The translations under genes and the position numbers were made by a program. 64,000 bases of DNA, taken from Centroberyx gerrardi. Its lineage: Eukaryota; Chordata; Actinopteri; Beryciformes; Berycidae. The notes beneath the pieces were generated by a model. It made no database searches, was not told the origin of the DNA, and saw only the letters and a program-made list of their open reading frames with translations. Each line of letters begins with the position of its first letter. Position 1 is the stretch's first letter. The DNA lies in assembly GCF_048128805.1 (NCBI RefSeq), contig NC_136016.1:6984501-7048500 (forward strand). Reading direction: 5' to 3'. Below are positions 1-12,100 of the stretch, in pieces.

Positions 1-39
1 GTGGGGCTGCAGCAGAAAAGAGTGAAGCTAATTGAAACT

Positions 40-290
40 GCATAAATTGAGTTTACTGACATCACGTTACATGATTTCTGGGTATTGAAGTTCAAATTTT
101 TCAAACAGTTACCTCTTGCTGCCAGTTAAGGCCACCAATCTGCAAACTTGCCTACTGTAGCTTGAATTGTCAGTGTAACGCACTTACCATGACATTTCTT
201 TCAATGGATGTGTGCTGAGACATGAATTGCTTTTAAATCCATGAAGTGTATGTTGTTCCTTCTCACTCCCACATGTTCCCCTCCAGCCTG
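40..290. repeat. Interspersed repeat copy, family unknown
   Basis: Two segments recur elsewhere in the window. Positions 40-168 resemble 18811-18940 (shared TTTACTGAC, ATGATTTC, GCTGCCA, TTGCCTA). Positions 210-290 resemble 23021-23124 (shared GTGTGCTGAGACA, GAATTGCT, CCATGAAG, then TTCCTTCTCA and TGTTCCCCTC). Several kinds of mismatch show the copies are old. No coding potential is seen and the superfamily is not recognised. Confidence 0.6.
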
Positions 291-1784
291 GTCTCCAGCC
301 TGAGCATGATATATGTGCGACAGAGAAATACGTTTTGTTATTACTGCTGGGGCGCTGCTTGTCTGTCAGTCTTGCCTCTGGTAGAGGCTAACAGTTCCAT
401 CATAGTAAAAACTACGTACCAAGGTTGCACTTTATCAGAGGGAAAATGTTCCAGACAGCCGCCTAGACAAGATATCCTGTGCTGTAGAGAACCCTTGCTC
501 TAAAAATGAAGTTTCTCACTGTAATAAGATTTTTTTTCAACACACACAAATTATAATTTACTCAAGATTTAAAATACTACATGCAACATCAACATCATAT
601 TCAAAGACATTAATGGATGTAAAAGGCCTTGTCTGGCACTTTGAACTTCATTGTTTTGATTCTTATGCCTAAAGCTAGACAAACTAGAAGAATAGCCTAC
701 TCTTAAGTAGATCTGCATTCTCATACAACTACAAAAATAAATTGGCAAATACACTGTAGTGTATCAGTTCATATTGTTCTCAATTATCAGTATTGAACAC
801 AAAATCTGTATTAGAGGCACACAGACTAATGGAGAGAGTCCAGATAACTTCGGTCTGTGTGAGTTGTGATGAACGTAACGTTCTCTGCCATATTTGAACC
901 AAAATGTATTCATAGGCAGCAAATCTCTGGAAATATTTTACGGTTCAAGCAGCGGAAATGTTAGGTCAGTGTATTCCCTGAGACACCAGTCCGGTGCCAT
1001 ATGGACACAATAATAAATGCAAGTCCATACAAGCAAACATTTGATAGCGCACCATCGATGTGAAAAGTTCAAGTGTATCATAAACACTTGGAGATGGGAC
1101 GATAATAATGAGAAGAGGGGAGATTGATCGATCCACTCTGTTGATATGAGGTTCAGTGCATGCTACTCTGACGTCAAGGGAAAGGGGAGCTGAGCTTTAC
1201 TGATTCTCTACAGGTCCTGTGGTTTCAGGGCTCGAGGAGGACGGTACAGAGTCCACACGAACACTTTGTGTAAAACATCGCTCTGGCTCCCTCATTTCTG
1301 GCTATCCTCTGTGCAGCTGAGCTGAACTTTCATGAACCTGATACCACGTCCATGTGAAGAGGTTTATTCCAATAACAAATACTCACCATTTATAAAAAAA
1401 AAAAAATATGACAAACTACTCTGACAAACTGATTGCTGACATGAAAGTAAAACTCATTATGGAATATTACTATAGTTGGTAGCTATCTTAAAGTAATAAT
1501 CCGTGACATTTTCATATGAGTAAATGTCAGTTTTGTTATTAATTATTTTGGAATATATAGAAGAAGAACTGGGTAGTTAGCATGAGCAGCGATAGCCACC
1601 ATGGCTGAACAGACAAAGAACAGAGCGCCACCTACAGAAACTCAAACTGCATCAACAGAAAATCCAGGGAAAAAGACGCCACAGTACTGGACACACTGTT
1701 TGATTGACAGGTGATCTCTGGGAAGTGCAGTGCAGAAACACCACAGCAATGAGCGCTTTGCTCCAAAGGTGTTACCAATATAAA
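291..1784. other. Non-coding stretch, no gene seen
   Basis: AT-rich sequence with only short chance open frames, a poly-A run near 1396-1408 and no splice-flanked conserved peptide that I can recognise on either strand. Confidence 0.5.
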
Positions 1785-1959
1785 ACAAGAGGCACTTGAG
1801 CTGCCTAATGCCCTGCCATTTTTCACCATTAATATGCAAATTTAGGCAGCAAGATGCTCCAAAATCTAATCAGATCATCTAGGAGGAACCTGTGTTGTAA
1901 GTATGAAGTTTCTATCATGTATTGTTCTTGAGTTGTTGTGTCTACACACAGACAGACAG
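1785..1959 (+). repeat. Diverged repeat, inverted partner of 6824-7204
   Basis: The segment ACAAGAGGCACTTGAGCTGC at 1785-1804, the ATTAATATGCAAA block near 1830, GTGCTCC/ATGCTCC, GAAGTTTCTATCATG and TGTGTCTACACACAGACAG appear in reverse-complement order at 6824-7204. This copy lacks about 220 bases that the other one carries between the first two blocks. Family not identified. Confidence 0.65.
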
Positions 1960-4900
1960 ATGCCAGGAGGATCTTGCGGATTATCTCTTTAAGTCCTTTG
2001 CTTAGAAAATAGTAGCACTTTTTTTCACACATTTTTTTTTTTTTTTTTTATAAAATGTGTTTTGGAAAGAACCCCTCCATGTGAAGAGCGATGTGTCATT
2101 TGCTTCCCCAGGGTTCCCTGGCAGTCATCAGTGTAAATGTATGGAAATGAGCACAGCATGACATAGCGTGAGAATGCAGCTCTTACACCAACAATGCCTT
2201 GGGCCCCTCTTAATTTTGTACATCACCACCACCACCACTACCACACACACATCCTCAAGTGCGCACACATTACGTCACTCCTCTCTATGCCCCCCTGCTA
2301 GATCCGCAGACCCCTGGGTGATATTTGGGCAAGCTGGAATTGCGTTGCCTTGATTTTGGCGCAATTACGGTGTCAGGCCTGTTTTGCCAAATACCCTTGG
2401 AGGTTCATGTAAGTCTGTGTTGTACGTGTGCAAATGGGGTCTTTCAGGAAGTAAAAAGATTGGAGGACGGCAGTTAATGAACTAAAAAGGCCTTGTCGTG
2501 CGAGTGAGCCTTTCCAGATCTTGATGACATGTGTGCAGGTGTGCTCTCGCATCACTGCTGCAAAAAAAACAAAAAAATGAGATGAGATGGTGTGTGGCTT
2601 TTTCAGGGGCGAGGGGATACTTTGTAGCCAAGGCAATGCAATGTGGTCAGAGTTGCCTGGGCCCGCCCACAGCCCCTGCAGCCCTCGGGCCATGGCATCT
2701 TGAGTTCAAAGGACAGACCGCTGAAAATGGAGGCCTAATCACCTTGATTGGGGGAGAAAATGGCTTCTTGTCCGCACCGTGTGCAGCTGTGGCGGACGAG
2801 AGACGGAGGCCTCTCATGGCAACTTCCAGCCATAGCTGCCATGTCATCTCGGGACAGGAACTCCACTTTTCTGTCAACTTATCACGACCAATGACTAGCT
2901 GGTCAATGGGTGACAGATGCATTTACTGTGTGAAAGTTTCCCTGAACCCTGGTTGTATTTTCCTGGTGCAGTGGCCAGCCGCTGCACACTGACACTAGAC
3001 TGGCTGGCCAGACGGAGTCCGCTGGCGGATGAAGCTGCTACTGCTCCTTTTTATGAGTCTCCACTGCTGTTTTATTCTAGTCTGGAAGAATCATTTTGGT
3101 GTATTATTACTTTCTTTGGCTGTGCATGTGTGTGCGTTTGTGTATGTGTGTACTAATATGTAAATAGCTAAGAGAATAAGTAATAAGTAACTAACAGAAA
3201 ATGGTCTCTATGGCCTTACAAATAACGTCTTTTTTATGGAATAAAGGAGATTTGACAGTTGGCTGACTTTAAACTCTAGATATCCAGACTTCCTCCAAGG
3301 AATCGGAAGTCAACCCTTTGAAATTATTTGTTCCCTAAGTGTGACATTTTGATTGATTTCTTAATATTTTCTGGTAGAGTAGTTTTTGAACAATTCATGA
3401 GCAGCACATTGATGCGGCCCTGGGTTGGGATCCTGGAGACGGTCAGAATGAGAGGAAAATGTGACATCATGAAGCATTCCATAAGGCAGGACAGAAAGTT
3501 TGTGGTTGGACATGTTTTTCAGTAGTTACAGAAGCCAGAGTCGCGTGTGCCTGCCTCCTTCGTGAATCATCTCTATGTGACAATGTTCATTTTCTGTTTT
3601 ACAGTTTTTGTTTTGGGGGCTTTTGTTGATGTTGTCGCAGCTTTTTTCCACCCATGCCAGATCCTGTGGTTTTCGCATGACGAAAGTCCGCAGCGCAGCC
3701 TTTTCCGGAACGGGGTGAACAGACTCGGCCAATAGGTCCTTGAGTTTCCACCGCATAACAACAATGTTTCAATTTGTCTAATCGGGGGTATTTAGGCTAA
3801 GTAAACTATCACTCTTCAGGATTTCATCTGTAGCCACAGCCCAGTCATGCAGACCTCTTATTCAAACCATTTGTGTGCGGTCGAGAGTGGGAGTGGGGAG
3901 GGCGGCCAGTGGAGATGACAGGGGGATTGGATAACCCAGGGAGAAAGTCTGGGACGCAGAGAGTGAGAGGTATTGGCAAGGAGCTGGAAACCACACGCAG
4001 CTTGCGTGATTGTGGTTCTCTTGCAGCTCTCTGCTTTTCCCCCTTCACTTCCCCTCGCCGCTCTCTGAAGCACCTGCATGCCTGACCACTTGACCTCCTG
4101 ACCTTTGAACTCGACCGCAGAGACGCACCAGACCCGACGTCAAGTCGTCTCATCTGGTAGACCGGTAGATATATAAGCCGTATTGACACTTGAAGTTGAG
4201 CAATGCACTACGCGATGGTGCAAATAGCCATACAATCACCCACACTACCTTTTATTTGTGAGGTCATGGCACTGCTTACCTAGCCCAGCTCCTCCATCTC
4301 AGTTTCCTGCATCGATTTAGGATCATAACTGGCCTCATAAAAGTTTGAGAGGGACGTGAGAGCCAAAATCCAGACCCAGCCAGCGAGTTTTAATGGTACA
4401 GGTTTATAATGAAACACTCCTTGTTTCTCTCCCAAAGCGCTGACGTTATCCACTGGACACACGCGCATATTAAAAGTGCACGCTATTTATAAAGTGTGGG
4501 ACTATCAGCAAGGCAAGGCTGCGGGGAGTTGAGAGGATGTAGAGGGTTGTGTGCTCCAGAATGACCGTTACCAAGAGGTTTATCTGCCTTGGTTACACTG
4601 TGTAGTTTTTGTCGTGAGGATTTTGATTTTTTGCCATTTTAGCGGATGAGCGGAGCTCTCTGTTGTTGTAAAGAGCAGATGTTTTGAGGTCACTGCTTTT
4701 CGATCCGCCTCTCTGCAAGTGTTGACACTTGTGGGTTGGAGTCATACTTAATGAGGGAATCATGATGTGTGGGTTGTGGCCCATAGGAAACAAAAAATAA
4801 GTGCCATAGCCATTCATATTCTCCAGGCCATACCAGCCCTGATGATTAGGTATAACAGTACCCTGCTGTGTTCAGTAAAGTCATGTCCACAATTCCCAAT

Positions 4901-6370
4901 ATATCATCAATCCAACAGTCCCACCTCCCTGCTCTCTGAGGTTTGTGAACTGTGATGAGATTCCCAATTGGCCTCTAAAATGTTAGTGTACATGAGATAT
5001 TTTAAGGTTCGCACAAGGAGTTGCTATATTTATGCATCCATTGAGGCATTCCTAATTCAGGTAACGGTGCATTCCGTCTGTCCATGTTGTTCATTGCCTC
5101 CACCTGTCCAGTCCGCACAGGCTCTAATGATTTCTCCTGATTAGGGTTCAAATATTCCCATGTGTGGCCGCTATGCGTCTGTGGCGTCTGGTTACCAGTC
5201 TCACCCAGCAGGCCACTTTGAACATTCCAGTACCGCCTGTCCAATGAAGACACAAGCCCATGATGTCATTTCCTCCTCGGGGGGCTTCTGCTCTTTCCCT
5301 GATGGTGGCAGGAGGGCTTCATGCCAGTGGAGCAGGCACTACGGCCCCAAAGATGGACCATTCAACTGATATCCTTGATCACCATGGGCATTACTTTGAT
5401 CATTTATTTTAGTCTTCCTGAAATGAAAGATGGATTGGTTTTATACATTTGGGATTATCTGATCAGTAAAGTATCTGAATCACTTTCAAATTATCAGTTG
5501 ACTTGTGTCTGTCCCCCAGGGCCCCACATCACACACTGATGAAATATGGTTGATCCACTTGTGGGACAACAAGATAGATGTGGCAGTCAACGCTTAGACA
5601 GCTGTGATCTGGTCCTGACTTTGATCCTGTGTCATTTCTTATGCTTCATCGCGTTGAACAAAATGCTCTCAGGAGAGCATCATGGAAATACCAGTGGTGA
5701 TCAGACGGCAGTTCACAGGCCGCACTGACACATGGGACACCCAGGGACTCTACATCACAGAGGCTGCAAGCTTCCTGGTTTCTAAAACAGTGACTGATGT
5801 TGAGATATGAGTAAACCTGAACCACCACCTGTGGCTCTGCTGAAGCAACATCCACTGTTCAGTTCTCTATGAGTAATGGACCACAGTATTATATCACTGG
5901 AGGAATACGATCTGGTTCCCATTCACTGTGCTTCTGCTGCCATCTGCTGGTAAACACTATATTTCTGTGGAATAGGAAGAAGCACCCTATAGATGTGTAA
6001 TTCATGTGATTAAACATATTGAGAAATAACGAACAAATTGAATAGTTGTATTCTGGGAATTCCTCTGGGAACTTTGAGATGAGCCACACCTGGACCTGGT
6101 TTGCTCTTCTCTTTTGACAACCTATTTGATAGATAATATGAGCTTTTAAAAAAACGTGTTGACCTTCGTTAGACTTCCAGGATGTTTGATCGTGGGGCAA
6201 TTCAGCCTCCCAGAGGAGCAACAATACCCAGAGAGGAGGAAACAAATAGACTGAGGCAGCCACTTCCTCCTGGATACCCCAGGATATAAAAAGAAGCCTG
6301 TTAAATTTAGTTGTGTGCGTGTGTTTGCATTTGTGTGTGTACAGCTGTTGGAGTAGGTTAATGTGCCCTT
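1960..6370. other. Non-coding stretch, no gene seen
   Basis: Contains a poly-T run (about 2031-2051), a CAC/ACC-rich run (about 2222-2260) and GT-rich patches (3123-3150). Open frames of up to about 150 codons at 2531-2992 and 5889-6515 show low-complexity or compositionally odd translations and no recognisable domain. Conserved non-coding elements cannot be judged from one sequence. Confidence 0.45.
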
Positions 6371-6404
6371 GTGTGTGTGGTGTGTGTGTGTGTGTGTGTG
6401 TGTT
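6371..6404. repeat. (GT)n microsatellite
   Basis: GT dinucleotides broken once by a GG. It generates spurious Cys/Val open frames on + and His/Thr frames on -. Confidence 0.9.
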
Positions 6405-6823
6405 TGTATGCATGTGCGTGCTGCTGTGTGAGTGTATATATAGTGGTGGAAAAACGTGAGTCAGAAAGTGAGGATGAAGGGACTCAGACGGTGGAATGCC
6501 CCAGCAGGACACCATCAGGGGGGAACTGGGTCACAGCAGGGTGCTCAGCCCTGGGCTCAACCAGAGATAGAAGGGAAATACTGCAGGGATGTCTGGCCAG
6601 CTGGTCATCTCCTCATATATTTGCAGGGGTCAGAGGTCAAGACTGGCCTGTCCAATGTATCTGACACTCGGCTGAGCTTGTCATGCGCTGTCCTTAAACT
6701 CCCCAACAAAACCTGGTCATGGTACTCAAATACTGAGAAAAGTCTAATGTTTGCAGTTTGTTTGATTTTTATGTTGCTCCACCATGCTGTGGGACATTGT
6801 GTTGTCATGGTGACATCTGTCTC

Positions 6824-7204
6824 TCTGTCTCTCTGTCCGTCTGTCTGTGTGTAGACACATCCTTGCGAACCCAATAACTCAAGAACAATCCATGATAGAA
6901 ACTTCATTCTTATTATAGAGTACATGATCTCATTAGGTTTTGGAGCACCTTGCTGCATAACTTTGCATATTAATGAGGAAAAACAGATTTTCTTGAGACT
7001 ACTATAACTCCTTAATGCTTTAAGATACAGAGTTCATATTAATACTACCCATGTGTTATGTGAAGACAAGCATGTCGACAAAGAAATAACTGCTAATTAA
7101 TGCATTAATGACTGTAATTAATTACCTCATTAGCATAACTGGTTATGTTTAACATATCATGGTGATTATGGTGGGACATCAGGCAGCTCAAGTGCCTCTT
7201 GTTA
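6824..7204 (-). repeat. Diverged repeat, inverted partner of 1785-1959
   Basis: Read on the minus strand this begins with ACAAGAGGCACTTGAGCTGC and ends at TGTGTCTACACACAGACAG and a CTGT-rich run, matching the 1785-1959 copy in the same block order. It is the longer copy, with an extra AT-rich middle of about 220 bases (roughly 6970-7178). No open frame; could be a fragment of a longer non-autonomous transposon. Confidence 0.65.
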
Positions 7205-7841
7205 TTAGTGTGTTTACATTCCATGTCTGACTGTAAAACTATACATCTTATTAAATAACAATAACTACAATCTAGATGTATTGATTGTTTTACATTACAT
7301 GTGTACTTTTTAACTTTTTACTTTAATTTTATTTTACACATTTACACAATACAGACAATTCAATAGACAAAAATGACACACATATATATTTACGCAACCT
7401 GTTTGGCTAATTAAGTCCACAATTCATGAGAAATGGACAGTAAATGTCATTTGGTAAATGTTCAAGTCAGTGCTACTTGAGGTGAGTGATTCAAAGAATG
7501 AATGAATAAATTAATAAATACATAAATAAAAGTAAAAAAACTGAAAATAACATGAGCAAAGAAAAAGTCCATGCATATGTATGTATTGGAGGGTTTCATC
7601 AACCAGTGTATTTTACCAGTAGTCATCACAAAATGTTCACTTAATCGTAATCTTTCAGAGGAAATGAACCTCTTACCAAACGTATTGTAGTTGCATCATA
7701 GCCAGCCCGACAACAGGACAAGAAAGAAAGCACTGACTGAACACAAGAGGGCAGGCTGCCGCTGCTCTCACTTTCACCAAGCTGAGGTGACAACCTGAGG
7801 GAGTTGCCAGGTTACGGAAAATAACCTGCTGGGAAATTTGG

Positions 7842-9137
7842 ATGGTTTTTCTTCAGACGATCACTCTATTTAACACCTTTAACACCTCACTGGACAAATG
7901 CATGGTACCTGCCTGCTTCAAAACATCGACCATCATCCCCGTTCCCAAAAAGCAGAGGATCACAGGCCTTAATGACTACAGACCAGTAGCCCTGACCTCT
8001 TTGGTAATGAAGACCTTCGAGGGCCTCGTGCTGGCCCACCTCAAGGCCATCACCGACCCCCTCCTCGACCCACTGCAGTTTGCCTACAGAGCCAACAGGT
8101 CTGTAGACGACGCAGTCAACATGGGACTCCACTTCATCCTCCAGCACCTAGACTCCCCCAGCACCTACGCCAGGATCCTGTTTGTGGACTTCAGCTCCGC
8201 ATTCAATACCATTGCCCCAGCTCTTCTCCAGGACAAACTATCCCAGCTGAACGTGCCTGAGCCCACCTGCAGGTGGATCACTGACTTCCTGACAGACAGG
8301 AAGCAGTACGTGCGGATGGGCAAGCTTGTCTCTGAGCCCCGGACCATCAGCACTGGAGCCCCACAAGGCTGTGTGCTCTCTCCTCTACTCTTCTCCCTCT
8401 ACACCAACAACTGCACCTCTAGCCACCCTTCTGTAAAACTCCTGAAGTTTGCGGACGACACAACCCTCATTGGATTAATTACCAACGGGGATGAGTCCGC
8501 CTACAGGAAGGAAGTTGACCACCTGGCTTCCTGGTGCAGCCAGAACAACCTGGAGCTGAATGCTCTGAAAACTGTAGAGATGGTTGCAGCCTTCAGGAGG
8601 AGCCCAGCCCCAACCGCCCCCCTCACCATGTGTGACTCCCCAGTTAACACTGTGGAGTCATTCAGATTCCTGGGAACAATAATCTCCCAGGACCTCAGGT
8701 GGGAGGAGAACATCACTGCCACCACCAAGAAGGTCCAACAGAGGATGTTCTTCCTGCAGCAGGTGAAGAAACTCAAAATGCCACAGAAAACGATGGTCCA
8801 GTTCTACACGGCCATCATTGAGTCCATCCTCACCTCATCGATCACCGTCTGGTACGCTGCCTCCACCGCCAAGGACAGAGGCAGACTGCAGCGGATCATC
8901 CGGTCAGCCGAGAAGATCATCGGCTGCAACCTGCCGTCTCTACTGGACCTGTACCACTCCAGGACCAGGAAGAGAGCGGGAAAGATCATCGCTGATCCTT
9001 CCCATCCCGGTCACCACCTCTTCCAAAGACTTCCATCCGGCAAAAGGTTCCGGTCTATCAAGACCAAAACCTCACGCCACCTGAACAGTTTCTTCCCCAT
9101 GGCAGTGGGGCTCACAAACAAGCCTGCCTCTCACTGA
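7842..9137 (+). CDS. LINE reverse transcriptase C-terminal half (431 codons open)
   Basis: The open frame encodes the palm and thumb of a LINE reverse transcriptase: the early block [20 protein letters not shown], motif [12 protein letters not shown] with the first catalytic Asp, motif [16 protein letters not shown], and motif [12 protein letters not shown] with the second Asp pair. The LGTIIS block and the C-terminal [19 protein letters not shown] blocks follow. There is no stop or frameshift across 1.3 kb, so the copy is fairly young, but it lacks the endonuclease domain and an authentic N-terminus; the first Met is just the first ATG in the truncated copy. It is not a host gene. Confidence 0.85.
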   Translation: MVFLQTITLFNTFNTSLDKCMVPACFKTSTIIPVPKKQRITGLNDYRPVALTSLVMKTFEGLVLAHLKAITDPLLDPLQFAYRANRSVDDAVNMGLHFILQHLDSPSTYARILFVDFSSAFNTIAPALLQDKLSQLNVPEPTCRWITDFLTDRKQYVRMGKLVSEPRTISTGAPQGCVLSPLLFSLYTNNCTSSHPSVKLLKFADDTTLIGLITNGDESAYRKEVDHLASWCSQNNLELNALKTVEMVAAFRRSPAPTAPLTMCDSPVNTVESFRFLGTIISQDLRWEENITATTKKVQQRMFFLQQVKKLKMPQKTMVQFYTAIIESILTSSITVWYAASTAKDRGRLQRIIRSAEKIIGCNLPSLLDLYHSRTRKRAGKIIADPSHPGHHLFQRLPSGKRFRSIKTKTSRHLNSFFPMAVGLTNKPASH

Positions 9138-9180
9138 CTCTCTGCCTTTCACTGACCCAAACGACATTGCACACATACAC

Positions 9181-9235
9181 AAACACTCACACACACACAC
9201 GCACGCACGCACGCACGCACGTACACACGCACGCA

Positions 9236-9267
<32 letters not shown>
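9181..9267. repeat. (CA)n/(CACG)n simple repeat
   Basis: Alternating CACA and GCAC/CGCA units, purine-pyrimidine alternating throughout. It lies in the 3' untranslated part of the Rex1-like element. Confidence 0.9.
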
Positions 9268-9520
9268 AATGCACTGTTGTTCCTGCAACACCAACATCTC
9301 CCACCTCACCATACAATTAACATGTGCAATACATCGTATATATTTTGTATATATGTTGTTAATATTTTGTTAATATTTTGATATTTCTTGTATTTTGCTA
9401 TGCCTTTGTCCTTAACCATAACCGCACTGTATGTTTTCTTTGTCTTTTCTTTTTTTTTTTCAATCTTAGGGTTAGGGTTAGTGCTGCCATGCTTGAATAA
9501 AAATATTAGACACAATTTCT

Positions 9521-9577
9521 CACAATTAGCTATATTCCTGATATATAGGCCTGTATATAGGCCTATAGCTAATTGTG
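9521..9577. repeat. Perfect 14-bp inverted repeat (hairpin)
   Basis: CACAATTAGCTATA at 9521-9534 is answered by its exact reverse complement at 9564-9577. The 29-base spacer contains ATATAGGCC twice, itself nearly palindromic. It could form a stem-loop in DNA or RNA. It has no T-run and sits in AT-rich DNA just past the LINE tail. Confidence 0.7.
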
Positions 9578-9753
9578 CTTTGTGAGATCCCAGGCTTAAA
9601 AATTACTTTTATCTCATCTGTGCCAATTCCACACTTACAACTCTTCAATATCCACATTGTGTTAGAGGCTGAAGTTATCAGTGAGGCCTACATTAAAGAA
9701 AATTGTATTCTGCACCAATTCATGAAATTGGAGAGATGTCATGATTAGGTGAT

Positions 9754-9755
<2 letters not shown>

Positions 9756-9796
<41 letters not shown>

Positions 9797-9809
9797 GGGG
9801 GGGGGGGGG
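9756..9809. repeat. (GA)n followed by poly-G
   Basis: GA dinucleotides to about 9786, then an unbroken run of about 24 G. It is a polypurine tract about 235 bases upstream of the galr2 start codon. The length of the G run may be unreliable in the assembly. Confidence 0.9.
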
Positions 9810-10044
9810 AATGGAGTGAGAGCAGTAATTGCTCCGTCTCTTTCAAACGATGGACCCTGATACAACTTGTTCTACCTTTGAACTGTTTTCCATTTACACA
9901 CCGTAGATTAGTGTTAGATTACACTGATCATACCAGACTGAATTTCCAACCAGTATTGGAGATGGAAAAGTTGCGCGCAAAGGAGATGGGCGTCTCCGCG
10001 ATCCATGCGCAAATTTTGGTCAACAAAAGTGCGCGGTATGAACA

Positions 10045-12100
10045 ATGAATGAGTACGAAATGACAATGAATATCTCTTCCTTACTCAACTCCTCTTCTTG
10101 GAAACCGGAGTCGGTGGTCATTTCTCTGGTGTATTCTATCATCTTCTTGGTCGGCACCGTGGGAAACTCTCTGGTCCTCGCCGTGCTCTTTCGCAACGGG
10201 CAGATGAACACCAAGACGACGAACTTATTCATCCTTAACCTCGCCATCGCAGACCTGTGCTTCATTGTCTTCTGCGTGCCCTTTCAAGCCACTATCTACA
10301 CTATGGACGAGTGGGTGTTTGGTCCTGTGGTTTGCAAAGTGGTCCACTTCATCATTTTCCTCACCATGTACGCCAGCATCTTTACCCTAGCAGCTGTTTC
10401 CTTGGACAGGTGCGTTTTTAGTTTTTCTAAAGGTGAAATATTTGCAGAGGGAAAACTTCATTATAAGTAGCCTGCATATTGTATGCAATCAAGATCCATA
10501 TGCATATTAATGCCTAATGAAGGAGGGGAGATGTAAAATAATTTGGCTAATAATTTAAATAAATAATTTTAACTTTTTGCCAAAAGATTTCACATCAACT
10601 TAAAGTTCTGTAATGTTTTTATTGAATTGACAGTACTATATAGGAGAGACCGGGACATGTTGTTACACTTTTTACTCTACTATTGGTGTATTTCTCAGCA
10701 GTGTTATTACTATATATTTTTCTAGCTATATTAAGGTGTTCTCTAAAAAATGGCATTTTCACATTTTGAATAATTTACTGGAAGCAAAAGTTATTACTGA
10801 TAAAATACCACTTGACAACTTGTGTCAACTTACCCCACATCTAGGCATGTTGTCACATAGACAAGTGTGCTGTGTTTGTGCACTCAATTCCATTTCCTTT
10901 GGAGTATAAATAAGTATAAATACTATAATAACATTAAATCATACTCGTATTTTGAAAACAACATATCACACCCACCCACCATACACCAGGTAAACAAACC
11001 CCTCCCTCACCCATCCCGGGATACACAGGCAAACCGAAATTCTGATACGATTTCAAACAGTATGATATATTAATGTACATTTAATATTATGTTTTATGAT
11101 GTAAAAACAGCTTCTTAGTCACTTAAAGAAAACAGTAATAATAGTAATCTGCCTATGCAGCCTACCCTCTGTGGCTGTAAGTGAGGCTGGTCTAGAAGTG
11201 AGGCCACTTGCTACACCAGCCAAAGGTTTGTTGATTCAAGTACCAAAATATTTATTCAGAAAAGAATTAATATAAAGCTATTTCTAACCCCCCCAAAAAA
11301 GGAGTTGGATATTTATGTCAACATGCCCCGAAATCAGTGTGACAACTAGCCCCGCTCTCCCCTATCCCCTACAACCTCGTTTCTAGCTACATCACCTTTG
11401 ATGATTCATACATGGCAGGACTGACCATCTGTATAAAACATCTGCTCTCTGGTCATACAGGTATCTAGCCATTTGCTACCCACTCCACTCCAGGGAGAAG
11501 AGGACGCCAAAGAATGCCCTAACCTCCATCTGCCTGGTGTGGGGCTTGGCCCTGGTATTCTCTGGACCGTATCTCAGCTACTACAGACAGATGGACCTGG
11601 GCGGCACGGCCGTGTGCATTCCTGCCTGGGAGTCCAAGCCGCGCATCGTAATGGACGTGTGCACATTCGTCTTTGGGTACCTCATCCCCGTCCTGGTGCT
11701 CAGCCTGACCTACGCCCGCACCATCCGCTACCTGTGGACCGCCGTGGACCCCGTCAAGGACATGTCCGAGTCGAGGCGGGCCAAGCGCAAGGTCACCAAG
11801 ATGATCATCACCGTGGCCGCGCTCTTCTGCCTCTGCTGGCTCCCCCACCACCTGGTCATCCTCTGCATGTGGTTCGGACACTTCCCCCTCAACCATGCCA
11901 CCTACGTCCTGCGCATCCTCTCCCACCTGGTGGCCTACACCAACTCCTGCCTCAACCCCATCGTCTACGCTCTCGTCTCCAAGCACTTCCGCAAGGGTTT
12001 CAGGAAGGTGTTCGGCTGCGCGCTGAGGAAGAGGGTGGTCAACAAGGTGCACGTCATTCAGGTGGCGAGCACGGTCAGCAGTATGGAGACGTCTAACTAG
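10045..12100 (+). CDS. galr2: Galanin receptor type 2, seven-helix GPCR
   Basis: Two coding exons, 10045-10409 and 11461-12100, join to 334 residues. The intron (GTGCGT...ATACAG) splits the Arg codon of the DRY motif after helix 3, an intron position typical of GALR2. Known role: plasma-membrane receptor for galanin and related peptides, usually coupled to Gq/11. Seen in the sequence: N-glycosylation sites NIS and NSS near the N-terminus, helix 1 [12 protein letters not shown], helix 2 [30 protein letters not shown] before helix 3, [24 protein letters not shown], a basic third loop [16 protein letters not shown] in helix 6, and [20 protein letters not shown] (NPxxY) in helix 7. The C-tail is short compared with human GALR2 (387 residues). 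An in-frame TGA lies two codons before the ATG at 10045, so this is the first possible start; Met codons at residues 6 and 8 are alternatives. Whether this is the teleost a or b copy is not decided. Confidence 0.95.
10641..11364. mobile_element. Inverted-repeat DNA element in galr2 intron
   Basis: The left end reads TAGGAGAGACCGGGACATGT and continues TGTTACAC. The right end (11337-11364), reverse-complemented, reads TAGGGGAGAGCGGGGCTAGT and continues TGTCACAC. The arms therefore match over about 28 bases with a few differences. Internal motifs such as CATGTTGTCACA (about 10847) and GTCAACATGCCCCG (about 11318) repeat the terminal theme. There is no transposase frame, so this is a non-autonomous, MITE-like element of about 720 bases. 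It fills roughly two thirds of the galr2 intron. Target duplication is unclear (perhaps TA), so the superfamily is open. Confidence 0.75.

Larger units (their letters stand above)
7842..9500 (+). mobile_element. Rex1-like LINE, 5'-truncated
   Basis: A non-LTR retrotransposon copy. The coding part starts abruptly inside the region before the reverse transcriptase and runs to the stop at 9135-9137. A non-coding tail follows, with a CA/CG tract (9181-9267) and an AT-rich segment; the 3' border is unclear, around 9440-9500. The endonuclease half is absent, as expected from incomplete reverse transcription. Rex1 assignment rests on the FSSAFNT core (a region conserved in Rex1 of fishes), [10 protein letters not shown] and FADDT; the wider CR1/L2 group is certain, the clade name less so. 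It ends about 0.5-0.6 kb before the galr2 start codon in the same orientation. I see no clear target-site duplication. Confidence 0.8.

Noticed and set aside
2531-2992. 153-codon open frame on plus
   Set aside because: No recognisable domain, no splice context, and overlapping long frames on the other strand; looks like chance.
5889-6515. 208-codon open frame on minus
   Set aside because: Middle is a His/Thr run from the GT microsatellite; rest has no domain.
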